Shown piece after piece: positions 1-9,368 of a stretch of 64,000 nucleotides of DNA. A model generated the notes under the pieces. That model was not told the DNA's origin and did no database searches. It worked only from the letters and a program-made list of their open reading frames with translations. Source of the DNA: G025836975 sp040391135 (GTDB lineage: Bacteria; Pseudomonadota; Gammaproteobacteria; Burkholderiales; Burkholderiaceae_B); the NCBI GenBank assembly GCA_040391135.1, contig JBEBYL010000005.1, positions 1 to 64,000 on the forward strand. Reading direction: 5' to 3'. Made by a program: the position numbers and the translations under genes. How positions within the stretch are numbered: position 1 is the first letter of the stretch; every line of letters begins with the position of its first letter.

Positions 1-668
1 TTGTTGTCGGTATTGGTGTAGATGACGTCGACCTTGCCGACCAGGCTGCGGGCGGCGGCCCCCACGTCGACGGTGCGCGCGGCGGTGGCTTCAACCAGCG
101 ACATGTCCGACTTGGGCAGGAGCTCGCGCATCTGCTTGACGACTACTACCGAGTTGGCTTCGCCGGGGTTGTAGACCATGCCCACGCGCTTGGCCTGAGG
201 CACGACTTTCTTGATCAGGTCGACTTGCTTTTCCAGCGCCAGGCTGTCCGAAACACCGGTGACGTTGGTTCCCGAAGGCTCCATGGACTTGACCAATTGC
301 GCGGCCACCGGATCGGTCACCGCCGAATACACCACCGGTATGGATTTGGTGGCGGCCACCACGGCCTGCGCCGACGGTGTGGCGATGGCGACGATGACGT
401 CGGGCTTGTCGCCCACGAACTTGCGCGCAATCTGGGCGGCGATGGCGGTGTTGCCCTGCGCCGTCTGGAATTGCCACTTCAGGCCCTTGGCCTCGGTGTA
501 GCCGGCCTTGGCCAGGGCTTCGTGCACGCCATCCTTGATCGAGTCCAGGGCGGGATGCTCGACGATCGACGTGACGGCAACGGATTGAGCGGAAGCTGGC
601 GCATGCGCCAGCGCCCCCATCATGGCCATGGCGCCGAAGGCCAGCTTGGCGGACGTGTTAAACCTCAT
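1..668 (-). CDS. ABC transporter solute-binding protein (TrpX/ABC_sub_bind family), C-terminus cut by window edge
   Basis: My translation from the ATG at 668 gives 222 residues before the window ends. It begins with a Sec signal peptide (MRFNTSAKLAFGAMAMMGAL, then ...HAPASAQ) followed by a periplasmic-binding fold of the ABC_sub_bind type (COG2984). Typical segments are VTSIVEHPALDSIKDGV, the GDKPDVIVAIATPSAQAV stretch and VVYSAVTDPVAAQLV. An AAGGAG ribosome site lies 7 bases before the ATG. Family members bind small hydrophobic or aromatic ligands for an ABC importer; the permease and ATPase would be expected downstream, off the window's left edge. Ligand unknown. Confidence 0.85.
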   Translation of the reverse strand, partial: MRFNTSAKLAFGAMAMMGALAHAPASAQSVAVTSIVEHPALDSIKDGVHEALAKAGYTEAKGLKWQFQTAQGNTAIAAQIARKFVGDKPDVIVAIATPSAQAVVAATKSIPVVYSAVTDPVAAQLVKSMEPSGTNVTGVSDSLALEKQVDLIKKVVPQAKRVGMVYNPGEANSVVVVKQMRELLPKSDMSLVEATAARTVDVGAAARSLVGKVDVIYTNTDN

Positions 669-770
669 GTGGAGCTCCTTAACGAATACGGGCGACAGCG
701 GCAAAGTGTCGCGGATGGACGTAAGTCTAACGCGTCGAAGGCTGGATTGTCTCAAGGGAAATCCCTGCCG

Positions 771-1523
771 TTAAATCGCCAGCGACCCGCCGGGCCCATG
801 CTGGACAAGCAATGAGCGGACCCACCGCCGCGCCGGCAGTCCATAGGTCGATTCGACATCCTGCGCCCGCTCCAGCAATTGCCGCGTCGATACATCCAGC
901 AAGGGACCCTTGAACGCCAGCACGATGCGATTGCCCGCATCGATCTCGGGCAGTTCGAGCACCCTTCCCCCGAATGCCTTGCGGATGTTATTGAGATTGG
1001 GCGGAAAGCTGGCGTGGTTGCCGAACAGATTGACCGTCATGACGCCGGCATCCGCCAGCGCCCGATGGCAGCCCTGGTAGAACTCCAGCGAATCGCGCAC
1101 GGGGCCTTGAGCGTGGGCATCGTACAGATCGACCATCAAGGCCATGTAGCGGCCGAAGTTCGCGGTCTTCTCGACCCACAGTCCGGCATCGCAATGATCG
1201 ATGGCGGAGCGCCGCGTTTCGGGCAGGCGGAAATACATGCGGCAGATTGCGGTCACGGCCGGGTTCCATTCCACGGTCTCGATCAAGGCCGGCGTATGCT
1301 TGAGCGTATAGCGCAGCAAGGATCCGGCGCCCAGGCCCAGTATGGCGACCTCGTCCGTTTTCCGGGGCTCGAGAAACAGCAGCCAGGCCATCATCTGCTG
1401 GGTGTACGCCAGCACCAGCTCGTCCGGCTTGGCCATGCGCATCGCGCCTTGAACCCATTCCGTGCCGAAATGAAGGTAACGCACGCCGCCCTGTTCGGAC
1501 AGCGTGGGGGAGTCGTCCAGCAT
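771..1523 (-). CDS. Spermidine-synthase-like protein (class I methyltransferase fold)
   Basis: About 250 residues with a spermidine/spermine synthase-like Rossmann fold. The nucleotide-binding loop ILGLGAGSLLRY and the acidic strand end VEWNPAV are present, and an aspartate-rich strand (ALMVDLYDAHAQGP) stands where spermidine synthases carry the catalytic Asp. The protein is shorter than true SpeE and lacks its N-terminal beta domain, so polyamine synthesis is not assured; such proteins are usually annotated only as spermidine synthase-like or methyltransferase. I chose the ATG at 1523, preceded by AGGAG with short spacing; an in-frame GTG at 1541 overlaps the thiolase stop and is an alternative. 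It follows the thiolase on the same strand and is probably co-transcribed. Confidence 0.75.
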   Translation of the reverse strand: MLDDSPTLSEQGGVRYLHFGTEWVQGAMRMAKPDELVLAYTQQMMAWLLFLEPRKTDEVAILGLGAGSLLRYTLKHTPALIETVEWNPAVTAICRMYFRLPETRRSAIDHCDAGLWVEKTANFGRYMALMVDLYDAHAQGPVRDSLEFYQGCHRALADAGVMTVNLFGNHASFPPNLNNIRKAFGGRVLELPEIDAGNRIVLAFKGPLLDVSTRQLLERAQDVESTYGLPARRWVRSLLVQHGPGGSLAI

Positions 1524-1533
1524 CGGCTCCTGA

Positions 1534-2715
<1,182 letters not shown>

Positions 2716-2797
2716 CGAGATCTCCTGATTCAGTATCCGTTTTGGCTGTACAGCCAATAAGAGAATAGTAACGCGCTATCATCTAGCCCAGAAATGA

Positions 2798-2827
2798 AAC
2801 ACGGCAGGACATGCGTCCTGCCGTGTT
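2798..2827 (-). terminator. Perfect 13-bp hairpin, probable terminator
   Basis: AACACGGCAGGAC and its exact reverse complement flank a 4-base ATGC loop. It sits 22 bases beyond the stop of the 48-residue gene and upstream of the thiolase, so it most likely ends the small gene's transcript. The bases after it on the minus strand are T-rich (TTCATTTCTG) without a clean U tract. Confidence 0.6.
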
Positions 2828-2849
2828 GGGCAAGCAGAGGAGAAAACCC

Positions 2850-2996
2850 TTAGTCTTGAGCTTCTTTTGCGGGAACACCCTGCTTGGCGTCTTCACCCCG
2901 CTTTTCCGATTCATCGTGAGCGGTGCCTGGAGCCACCCAGTTCAACGGTTCGATCACGAAAGGCTGCTTTTTTGCAGTCGGTTTTTTGCTTGACAT
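2850..2996 (-). CDS. Small basic protein of unknown function (48 aa)
   Basis: The short frame starts at the ATG at 2996 with an AAGGAG ribosome site 8 bases upstream and ends at a TAA. The N-terminus is lysine-rich (SSKKPTAKKQPF), the middle holds VIEPLNWVAPGTAHDE, and the C-terminus is charged. There is no signal peptide or membrane segment. The strong ribosome site and a hairpin just after the stop argue that it is a real gene rather than chance. I recognise no family; basic residues could suggest nucleic-acid or membrane association, but that is guesswork. Confidence 0.6.
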   Translation of the reverse strand: MSSKKPTAKKQPFVIEPLNWVAPGTAHDESEKRGEDAKQGVPAKEAQD

Positions 2997-3050
2997 GCTG
3001 ATTCTCCTTGATGCATTACAAAGGGCGCCCCGTGCGCCCCCGTACTCTAT

Positions 3051-3062
3051 TAGGGTACCCTA
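3051..3062. promoter_or_regulatory. 12-bp perfect palindrome between the small gene and xthA
   Basis: TAGGGTACCCTA is its own reverse complement and lies in the 117-bp AT-rich gap between the divergent small gene (start 2996) and xthA (start 3114). It may be an operator or a chance palindrome. A second GC-rich inverted repeat (GGGCGC...GCGCCC, about 3023-3039) is nearby. Confidence 0.3.
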
Positions 3063-3113
3063 TAAAGCAAATTAAATCAATAACGTCAATAACTTACACA
3101 AAACGGAAGCCAT

Positions 3114-3899
3114 ATGAAGCTAGCCACATGGAACGTCAACTCTCTTAAAGTGCGCTTGCCGCAAGTACTCGAATGGCTGGAAGCGAATCGCGTCAGTGCC
3201 TTGTGCTTGCAGGAATTGAAGCTGGCCGACGATAAGTTTCCGCTGGACGCCTTCCGGGAAATCGGCTACCAGGCGCAGTGGGCGGGCCAAAAGACTTATA
3301 ACGGGGTGGCCGTTATCGCGCCGATGGAATGCCTTGAGGTACAGCGCAACATACCGGGCTTCGACGATCACCAGCAGAGAATCATCGCCACCACCCTGTC
3401 CTGCCCCGCCGGCGACATACGTGTCATCAGCGCCTATTGCCCCAATGGGCAATCCCTGGCCAGCGACAAGTACGAGTACAAGCTCCGATGGTTCCAGGCA
3501 TTGCGCGATTGGCTGAAGGACGAACTGGCGCGCTATCCGCGCCTGGCCATATTGGGCGACTACAACGTGGCCCCCGCCGACGAGGACGTGCACGATCCCG
3601 CCAAATGGGTGGGGGACGTGCTGGTTTCCGAACCCGAGCGCGCGGCGTTCTCGGCCTTGCTCGACCTTGGACTGACCGACGCTTTCCGCCAGTTCGAGCA
3701 GGCCGAGAAGACTTTTACCTGGTGGGATTATCGCCGTTTCGCTTTCCGGCGGAACGCCGGCCTGCGCATCGATCACGTCCTGCTGTCCGACGCCCTGCTG
3801 CCCTACTGCAGCGGATGCGTGGTCGACAAGGGCCCGCGCGCCAACGAGCAGCCCTCCGACCATGCGCCCGTTATCGCGACGCTCGATTTCAACCGATAG
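3114..3899 (+). CDS. xthA: Exodeoxyribonuclease III
   Basis: A 261-residue endonuclease/exonuclease/phosphatase-fold enzyme that cuts 5' of abasic sites in DNA and acts as a 3'-5' exonuclease in base excision repair. Visible motifs in order are ATWNVNSL at the N-terminus, LQELK with the metal-binding Glu34, AYCPNG, GDYNVAP, the LRIDH segment, and SDHAP with the catalytic His at about residue 250. Length is typical of XthA. A GGAAG ribosome site precedes the ATG. The cytoplasmic enzyme is transcribed alone, divergent from the 48-residue gene. Confidence 0.95.
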   Translation: MKLATWNVNSLKVRLPQVLEWLEANRVSALCLQELKLADDKFPLDAFREIGYQAQWAGQKTYNGVAVIAPMECLEVQRNIPGFDDHQQRIIATTLSCPAGDIRVISAYCPNGQSLASDKYEYKLRWFQALRDWLKDELARYPRLAILGDYNVAPADEDVHDPAKWVGDVLVSEPERAAFSALLDLGLTDAFRQFEQAEKTFTWWDYRRFAFRRNAGLRIDHVLLSDALLPYCSGCVVDKGPRANEQPSDHAPVIATLDFNR

Positions 3900-4055
3900 G
3901 CTGCATCTTTTTATAAGTGGAAACGATATACTTCCGCCACGCCCCCGACTTGCGGAATTTACGACTGGCCTAGGCCTGATTCGGCTTTACATTTCGTCAT
4001 TCGCTGTGCTGATTCTGCTGTTAACGTAGCGCAAACTTGAACAGGATGGAGTCGT

Positions 4056-4715
4056 ATGATGCATCGGGTACTCAGGCTTGGGCGTGTCGGGCGGGTGTCC
4101 GATTACTTTAGAAACATCGCGCCAGGGCTTTTTTTACAGGAGCTGTGCGCCAGGCCCGGCATTATTGGCGCCATCTGTCCAAGTTCGCGCTACCTGGCCA
4201 GCCATATGGCCAGGCAGGTCCCGCGCAGCGACAGCGGCCTGATCGTCGAACTGGGCGGCGGCACAGGCGTTATCACCCAGGCGCTGCTCAATCACGGCGT
4301 ATCCCCCGAACGCCTGCTGGTGGTCGAGTTTTCCAGCCCTTTCGTCCAGCGCCTGCGCAAGCGCTTTCCCCATGTCAATGTGGTGCAAGGCAATGCGGCC
4401 GACCTTGGCCATCTGGTGCCCCAAGGCAGCAGGGTCCGCGCCATCGTATCCAGCCTGCCCTTATGCTCGCTGCCCGAACCCATGACGCAATCCATACTGC
4501 AGCAGTGGCAGCAACTGCTGCACGACGGCGGGATCGCCGTTCAATTCACGTACAATTTGCGCCAACCCAAATGGCGCAGGCACCTGCAGGCACAGCAAAC
4601 CAGCTCGAAGATAGTATGGGCCAACCTGCCACCCGCCAACATCACCACCTTTTCATTTAGAACAGCCAAGCTGCCCGCCCCCCATGAGCATGAATCCCCT
4701 GAGCCGCCTCGTTGA
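4056..4715 (+). CDS. SAM-dependent methyltransferase, phospholipid N-methyltransferase-like
   Basis: A 219-residue class I methyltransferase with the glycine-rich SAM loop VELGGGTGVITQALL (about residues 64-78), followed by VVEFSSPF and a post-I region NVVQGNAADL. The N-terminal FLQELCARPGIIGAICPSSR matches the PmtA/rRNA-dimethylase-like group that acts on phosphatidylethanolamine or ornithine lipids. The substrate is inferred only by family. The ATG has GGATGGAG just upstream. The 3' end overlaps the next small gene by 32 bases, in a different frame. Confidence 0.75.
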   Translation: MMHRVLRLGRVGRVSDYFRNIAPGLFLQELCARPGIIGAICPSSRYLASHMARQVPRSDSGLIVELGGGTGVITQALLNHGVSPERLLVVEFSSPFVQRLRKRFPHVNVVQGNAADLGHLVPQGSRVRAIVSSLPLCSLPEPMTQSILQQWQQLLHDGGIAVQFTYNLRQPKWRRHLQAQQTSSKIVWANLPPANITTFSFRTAKLPAPHEHESPEPPR

Positions 4716-5037
4716 CACACTGGAGCAGGGCGCGATCCTCGACGTCACCATCGAAGAGCTGCAGTTCCGCGCCTATGTGGTGGTCAGCGAGCCCGATATC
4801 GAGCGGGTCGCCGATTTCGTGCCCAAAGAACAATTCGAACAGGACGGCGATGTGCACGTGGCGGCCATAGCCCAGCCCGACCAGGCACGCGAGCAAATCC
4901 AGGATATCGCCTTCAACATGAATCCGGGCGACGCCGCGGTCTTCCTGTGCGCGGACGTCTCGGTTTTCCGGAATACCCTGGAAGAACTGGGACAAGACCC
5001 CGATGTCCACCCAGGCCTTCCAAGCCGGTTGAACTGA
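4684..5037 (+). CDS. Conserved-looking protein of unknown function (117 aa)
   Basis: A soluble, acidic protein with no signal peptide, no membrane segment and no motif I recognise. The reading frame has GC-rich third positions like its neighbours, which supports real coding. It starts inside the end of the methyltransferase gene without a clear ribosome site, so it may be translationally coupled; the second ATG at 4690 is an alternative start. The gene ends 100 bases before gmk. Nothing in its composition points to a role. Confidence 0.6.
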   Translation: MSMNPLSRLVDTLEQGAILDVTIEELQFRAYVVVSEPDIERVADFVPKEQFEQDGDVHVAAIAQPDQAREQIQDIAFNMNPGDAAVFLCADVSVFRNTLEELGQDPDVHPGLPSRLN

Positions 5038-5137
5038 CGCGCACGCCGCTTTCGCCGTGGTCAAACCGGCGCCAAGACAAACAAGAGGGCGGGAATTTGC
5101 TATTCTTGCCCCTCTCATTTGTTACTATTCAATAATC

Positions 5138-5773
5138 ATGTCGTCCTATTCCGGCAATATTTTCATGATCGTGGCGCCCAGCGGCGCGGGTAAATCCAGT
5201 TTGGTCAACGCCCTGCTGGCCGAAGATCCGTCCGTGGTCCTGTCGATTTCCTGCACGACCCGCGCGCCGCGCCCCGGCGAGGAAGCCGGCAAGCACTACC
5301 GTTTCGTCAGTCATGAACAATTCGAGGCGCTGCGCCGAGAGGATGCCTTGCTGGAATGGGCGGAAGTCCATGGCAACTACTACGGCACGCCGCGCGACCG
5401 TATCGACGAAGCATTGCAGCAAGGCAAGGATGTATTGCTCGAAATCGACTGGCAAGGCGCGCGCCAGATACGCGAACGTTATCCGCAAGCGATAGGCATA
5501 TTCATTTTGCCGCCCTCCATCGAAGCGCTGGAGGCCCGCCTGACCAAGCGTGGCCAGGATGCTCCCCATGTGATTTCGCGGCGTCTTCTGGCCGCTGGCA
5601 GCGAAATGTCGCACGCCTCGGAGTGCCAATATGTTATTATTAATCAAGAATTTAGCGTCGCATTGCTGCAATTGGGCCAAATCCTGGCCGCGACCCGCCT
5701 GCGTTACGGCACGCAGTCGGCACGCAATGCCGAACTCTTTAGTCAACTGGGCATCAGTAAAACTGTCGCCTGA
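5138..5773 (+). CDS. gmk: Guanylate kinase
   Basis: A 211-residue cytoplasmic enzyme that phosphorylates GMP to GDP with ATP. The P-loop APSGAGKSS is at about residues 13-21, the GMP-binding region SCTTRAPRPGE follows, then EWAEVHGNYYG and the lid segment. Length fits Gmk. The ATG at 5138 is chosen because SGNIFMIVAPSG is the family N-terminus; a longer in-frame start at 5057 adds 27 unlikely residues. No ribosome site is visible before 5138, and a TACTAT hexamer at 5123-5128 would place transcription almost at the ATG. It is the first gene of a gmk-rpoZ-spoT group. Confidence 0.95.
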   Translation: MSSYSGNIFMIVAPSGAGKSSLVNALLAEDPSVVLSISCTTRAPRPGEEAGKHYRFVSHEQFEALRREDALLEWAEVHGNYYGTPRDRIDEALQQGKDVLLEIDWQGARQIRERYPQAIGIFILPPSIEALEARLTKRGQDAPHVISRRLLAAGSEMSHASECQYVIINQEFSVALLQLGQILAATRLRYGTQSARNAELFSQLGISKTVA

Positions 5774-5803
5774 CACGTCCAACCCCACATCTATAGGTTA
5801 AAA

Positions 5804-6007
5804 ATGGCCCGCATTACCGTTGAAGACTGCCTCGAAAAAATTCCGAATCGCTTTAATCTGACTCTGGCAGCCACCTATCGCGCGCGCGAACTGGCCCAAG
5901 GCCACGAGCCTCGCCTGGACAGCAAGGACAAACCCACTGTCACCGCCTTGCGCGAGATCGCCGCTGGCGTGACCGGCCTGGAAATGCTGCGCAAAGTCCC
6001 AACCTGA
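5804..6007 (+). CDS. rpoZ: RNA polymerase omega subunit
   Basis: A 67-residue omega subunit that helps assemble and stabilise the beta' subunit and takes part in the ppGpp response. The N-terminal MARITVEDCLEKIPNRF and the ALREIAAGV helix are diagnostic. It lies 30 bases after gmk and 16 bases before spoT, the usual operon. The ribosome site (TAGG) is weak, suggesting coupled translation. Confidence 0.96.
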   Translation: MARITVEDCLEKIPNRFNLTLAATYRARELAQGHEPRLDSKDKPTVTALREIAAGVTGLEMLRKVPT

Positions 6008-6023
6008 TTTACCGGGGCGGCTC

Positions 6024-8294
6024 ATGGCGTTTTCAGGTCTTCGCGGCGCGTCTTCCGGCCTCTTGGCGGTTCTCAAGAAAGGCCCGAGGCTGCGCAGGCG
6101 CAAGTCCACCAAGACGCCAGCCCTGATACCAGGCGTCGAAACGCCGCCCAATACCATCGCCTCGCTGGCGCCGCTCACCAAGATCATCAGTCTTTACCTC
6201 GACCCCAAAGACGTCGAGCGCATCAAGGAAGCCTACCGTTTTGCCGACCAGGCCCATCTGGGGCAATTCCGGGCCAGCGGCGAACCCTATATATCCCACC
6301 CGATCACCGTTACGGAAATCTGCGCCGGCTGGAAGCTGGACGCCGACTCCCTCATGGCGGCGCTGCTGCACGATGTCATTGAAGACCAGGGCGTCACCAA
6401 GCAAGAGCTGGCCGAAAAATTCGGCGCCGACGTATCCGAAATTGTCGATGGCCTGTCCAAGTTGGACCGGCTGGAGTTCGCCACCAAGGCGGAACAGCAG
6501 GCCGAGAGCTTCCGCAAGATGCTCCTGGCCATGGCGCGCGATGTGCGCGTCATCCTCATCAAGCTGGCAGACCGTCTGCACAATATGCGCACCCTGGGCG
6601 CGGTGGGTCCCGAGAAACGGCGGCGCATCGCCCGGGAAACACTGGAAATCTACACGCCCATTGCGCACCGGCTGGGCTTGAACGCCCTGTTTCGCGAACT
6701 GCAAGACTTGTGCTTCCAAGCCATCTATCCCAACCGCTATCAAGTACTGCACAAAGCCATGATGGCGGCCCGCGGCAATCGCCGCGAAGTGCTGGGCAAG
6801 ATATCGGACGCCGTGCGCGTGGCCTTGCCCGCCGCCGGCATCGAGGCTGAAGTCAGCGGCCGCGAAAAATCGCTGTACAGCATCTACACGAAGATGACGG
6901 AGCAGAAGAAGTCATTTTCCGACGTGCTGGACATATACGGATTCCGCGTCATCGTCCATACCCTGCCCGAATGCTATCTGGCATTGGGCACGCTGCATCA
7001 GCTGTATCGGCCCGTGCCGGGCAAGTTCAAGGACTACATCGCCATCCCCAAGCTGAATGGCTATCAGTCGCTGCACACGACGCTGGTGGGCCCCTACGGC
7101 ACACCGGTCGAATTCCAGTTCCGCACCCGCGACATGGACCATGTCGCCGAAGAAGGCGTGGCCTCGCACTGGCTGTACAAAGACGACGATGTCACACTCA
7201 ACGACCTGCAAAAGCGCACCCATCAGTGGCTGCAGTCCCTGCTCGACATACAAAGCCAAACTGGCGACTCGGGCGAATTCCTTGAGCACGTCAAGGTGGA
7301 CCTGTTCCCCGACGCGGTCTACGTCTTTACGCCGCAAGGCAAAATCATCTCGCTGCCTCGCGGCGCAACGCCAGTCGATTTCGCGTATACCATCCACACC
7401 GACATCGGCAACCAGGCTGTGGCCGCGAAGATCAACGGCGAATTCACCCCGTTGCGCACCGAGCTGAAAAGCGGCGACGCCGTCGAGATCGTCACCTCGC
7501 CGGCCTCCCGGCCCAGCGCCCAATGGCTCAACTATGTGCGCACCGGGCGGGCCCGCTCCGAGATCCGCCATTATCTGCGCACCGTCAAATACGAAGAGTC
7601 CATCGCCTTCGGCCAACGCCTGCTCAATCAGGCCTTCGACCAACTGCATTTGCCTCATCCGGCCGAAGACGATCCCGAATGGGACAAGCTGGCAAAAAGC
7701 TCGGGCGCCAGCTCACGCGAAGAAATCCTGGCCGACATCGGCCTGGGGAAACGGCTGGCGGCGGTCGTCGCCCGGCGCTTCGCCCCCGAGAACGCCATAC
7801 TGGCCACGACGGCCGCCGCGGTCGACGAGCTCACATCCACCGCCAACACACCCATACTCATCCACGGCAACGAAGGGCAAGCGGTCCAGTTGGCCCCTTG
7901 CTGCGGACCTCTGCCGGGCGATGCCATCATAGGCGGCATACGCCTGGGGCATGGGCTGGTCGTGCATATGGAAGAATGCGCCGTTGCGCAGCGTGCGCGG
8001 GCGCGCGAACCCGAACGCTGGATACCCGTGATGTGGGACAGCAATACCGCCCGCCACCTGTCGACCCGCCTGGATGTCACCGTCATCAACGAGCGCGGCG
8101 TATTGGGCCGCCTGGCGGCCGAGATCACCGAGGCGGACTCCAACATCATGCACCTGACCATGCAGGACGACGCGGCCTCCACCGGCCTGCTGCATCTTAC
8201 CGTCCAGGTCGACAGCCGCAAGCACCTGGCCCAGGTGATACGGGCCATACGCCACGTGCCCCAGGTGCAGAAGATCGTCCGTCTTAAAGGCTAG
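6024..8294 (+). CDS. spoT: Bifunctional (p)ppGpp synthetase/hydrolase
   Basis: A 756-residue long RelA/SpoT homologue. The N-terminal HD hydrolase keeps its metal ligands (H92 in SHPIT, H116-D117 in LLHDVIED, D183 in LADRLHNM), so ppGpp breakdown should be active. The synthetase domain (about 245-390) has DIYGFRVIV, GKFKDYIA and GYQSLHTT; the GKFKD basic motif is that of bifunctional enzymes rather than RelA. A TGS domain (about 423-485), a cysteine-containing conserved region (APCCGPLPGD) and a C-terminal ACT domain (about 680-756) follow. The first 45 residues are a basic, low-complexity extension, so the true start could be further in. The stop overlaps the convergent azlD by 11 bases. Confidence 0.95.
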   Translation: MAFSGLRGASSGLLAVLKKGPRLRRRKSTKTPALIPGVETPPNTIASLAPLTKIISLYLDPKDVERIKEAYRFADQAHLGQFRASGEPYISHPITVTEICAGWKLDADSLMAALLHDVIEDQGVTKQELAEKFGADVSEIVDGLSKLDRLEFATKAEQQAESFRKMLLAMARDVRVILIKLADRLHNMRTLGAVGPEKRRRIARETLEIYTPIAHRLGLNALFRELQDLCFQAIYPNRYQVLHKAMMAARGNRREVLGKISDAVRVALPAAGIEAEVSGREKSLYSIYTKMTEQKKSFSDVLDIYGFRVIVHTLPECYLALGTLHQLYRPVPGKFKDYIAIPKLNGYQSLHTTLVGPYGTPVEFQFRTRDMDHVAEEGVASHWLYKDDDVTLNDLQKRTHQWLQSLLDIQSQTGDSGEFLEHVKVDLFPDAVYVFTPQGKIISLPRGATPVDFAYTIHTDIGNQAVAAKINGEFTPLRTELKSGDAVEIVTSPASRPSAQWLNYVRTGRARSEIRHYLRTVKYEESIAFGQRLLNQAFDQLHLPHPAEDDPEWDKLAKSSGASSREEILADIGLGKRLAAVVARRFAPENAILATTAAAVDELTSTANTPILIHGNEGQAVQLAPCCGPLPGDAIIGGIRLGHGLVVHMEECAVAQRARAREPERWIPVMWDSNTARHLSTRLDVTVINERGVLGRLAAEITEADSNIMHLTMQDDAASTGLLHLTVQVDSRKHLAQVIRAIRHVPQVQKIVRLKG

Positions 8295-8631
8295 CCAGTC
8301 CCCACAGCGTCAATCCATAGGCCAGCACGCCGGCCAGCGTCGCCCAGGCGATGGTACGCAGCAGTCTTTTACCCAGCCACACGCCCGCCAGCCCGGCCAC
8401 GATCGGCGCCGCCGCCTGGACGGATGCCTGCGGCGCCATCATGCCCCAAAATGAAACCACCAACAGCGCCACAATGGCCGACGGGCCGATGGCGTCCAGC
8501 GCGCGGCGCAATCCGCCCCGCCCGGCCGCTTTCCTGATTCCCTTGTCCTGCCAGATCATCGGCAGCAGCCGGATCAGCAGCGTGCCGGCGCCGCTCAAGA
8601 CGAGAACCCACAACAAGCTCGATTCGTTCAT
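8284..8631 (-). CDS. azlD: Branched-chain amino acid exporter small subunit, AzlD family
   Basis: A 115-residue membrane protein with about four hydrophobic segments, the usual size of AzlD. Diagnostic stretches are GAGTLLIRLLPM and RALDAIGPSAIVALLV. It works with AzlC in the inner membrane to export branched-chain amino acids or analogues. Its ATG overlaps the stop of azlC in an ATGA arrangement, so the two are translationally coupled. The 3' end overlaps the convergent spoT gene. Confidence 0.85.
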   Translation of the reverse strand: MNESSLLWVLVLSGAGTLLIRLLPMIWQDKGIRKAAGRGGLRRALDAIGPSAIVALLVVSFWGMMAPQASVQAAAPIVAGLAGVWLGKRLLRTIAWATLAGVLAYGLTLWGLASL

Positions 8632-9302
8632 TGGCGCCCCGCCAGCAAAGCCCCGGCCAACATGCCCAGCACGATGGCTCCATACGGGGGCAGCAGCCAC
8701 AGGCCCAGCAGCGTTGCCACGGCCGCGGCGGCCAGCACCCGCAGGGGAACCAACTGCCTGATCTCCAGCAGCAAGGCAAAAAACAGGGCCGGCAGCACGA
8801 ACCCCAGGGTCTGCGAAAGAATGACGGAATCGCGGATCCAGTCGTGGCCGAAATAAGCCCCCACCGCCGTACCGCCCACCCACGATAGATACGCACCCAA
8901 TTGCAGGCCCGCATACCACCCTTCGCGATCGGAGCCTGGCAACCGCTCGAGCTTGCCGATCGCCGTGGCGAAGACCTCGTCGGTCAGGCCGGCGGCCATC
9001 GCAATCAGCGGCAAGCGCCGTTCACCGTCGAACCGCGCCATCAGTGCGGGACCGTAAAACAAGTGGCGCAGATTCATCAACAGCACGATCCCGACCACGC
9101 TGGCGGCCGCTCCCCCGCCGGCGATCAGGCTGACGAGTATGAACTGGCTGGCTCCGGCATAGACCAGCACCGAGGTCAACACCGCCATGAAGGGGGAGAT
9201 ATCGGCATAGACGGCGGCCAGGCCGAAGGAAATGGCTACCGGCACATAGCCCACGGCGATCGACACGCTATCGGCCAGGCCGCGAAAAAAGGCGGATTTC
9301 AT
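8628..9302 (-). CDS. azlC: Branched-chain amino acid exporter large subunit, AzlC family
   Basis: A 224-residue inner-membrane protein with six or seven hydrophobic segments. The family pattern GYVPVAISFGLAA near the N-terminus, YAGASQFILV and the MNLRHLFYGPAL segment are clear. Together with AzlD it forms a branched-chain amino acid efflux pair. No regulator is adjacent; the upstream gap of 66 bases to the M23 peptidase gene could hold the promoter or simply continue the same transcript. Confidence 0.9.
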   Translation of the reverse strand: MKSAFFRGLADSVSIAVGYVPVAISFGLAAVYADISPFMAVLTSVLVYAGASQFILVSLIAGGGAAASVVGIVLLMNLRHLFYGPALMARFDGERRLPLIAMAAGLTDEVFATAIGKLERLPGSDREGWYAGLQLGAYLSWVGGTAVGAYFGHDWIRDSVILSQTLGFVLPALFFALLLEIRQLVPLRVLAAAAVATLLGLWLLPPYGAIVLGMLAGALLAGRQ

Positions 9303-9368
9303 AAGGCGCTTACTGACGGCGATAAGCCGCCAGCGGCAAAGAATGTTCTTGCATACGCTCGCCGGGCA

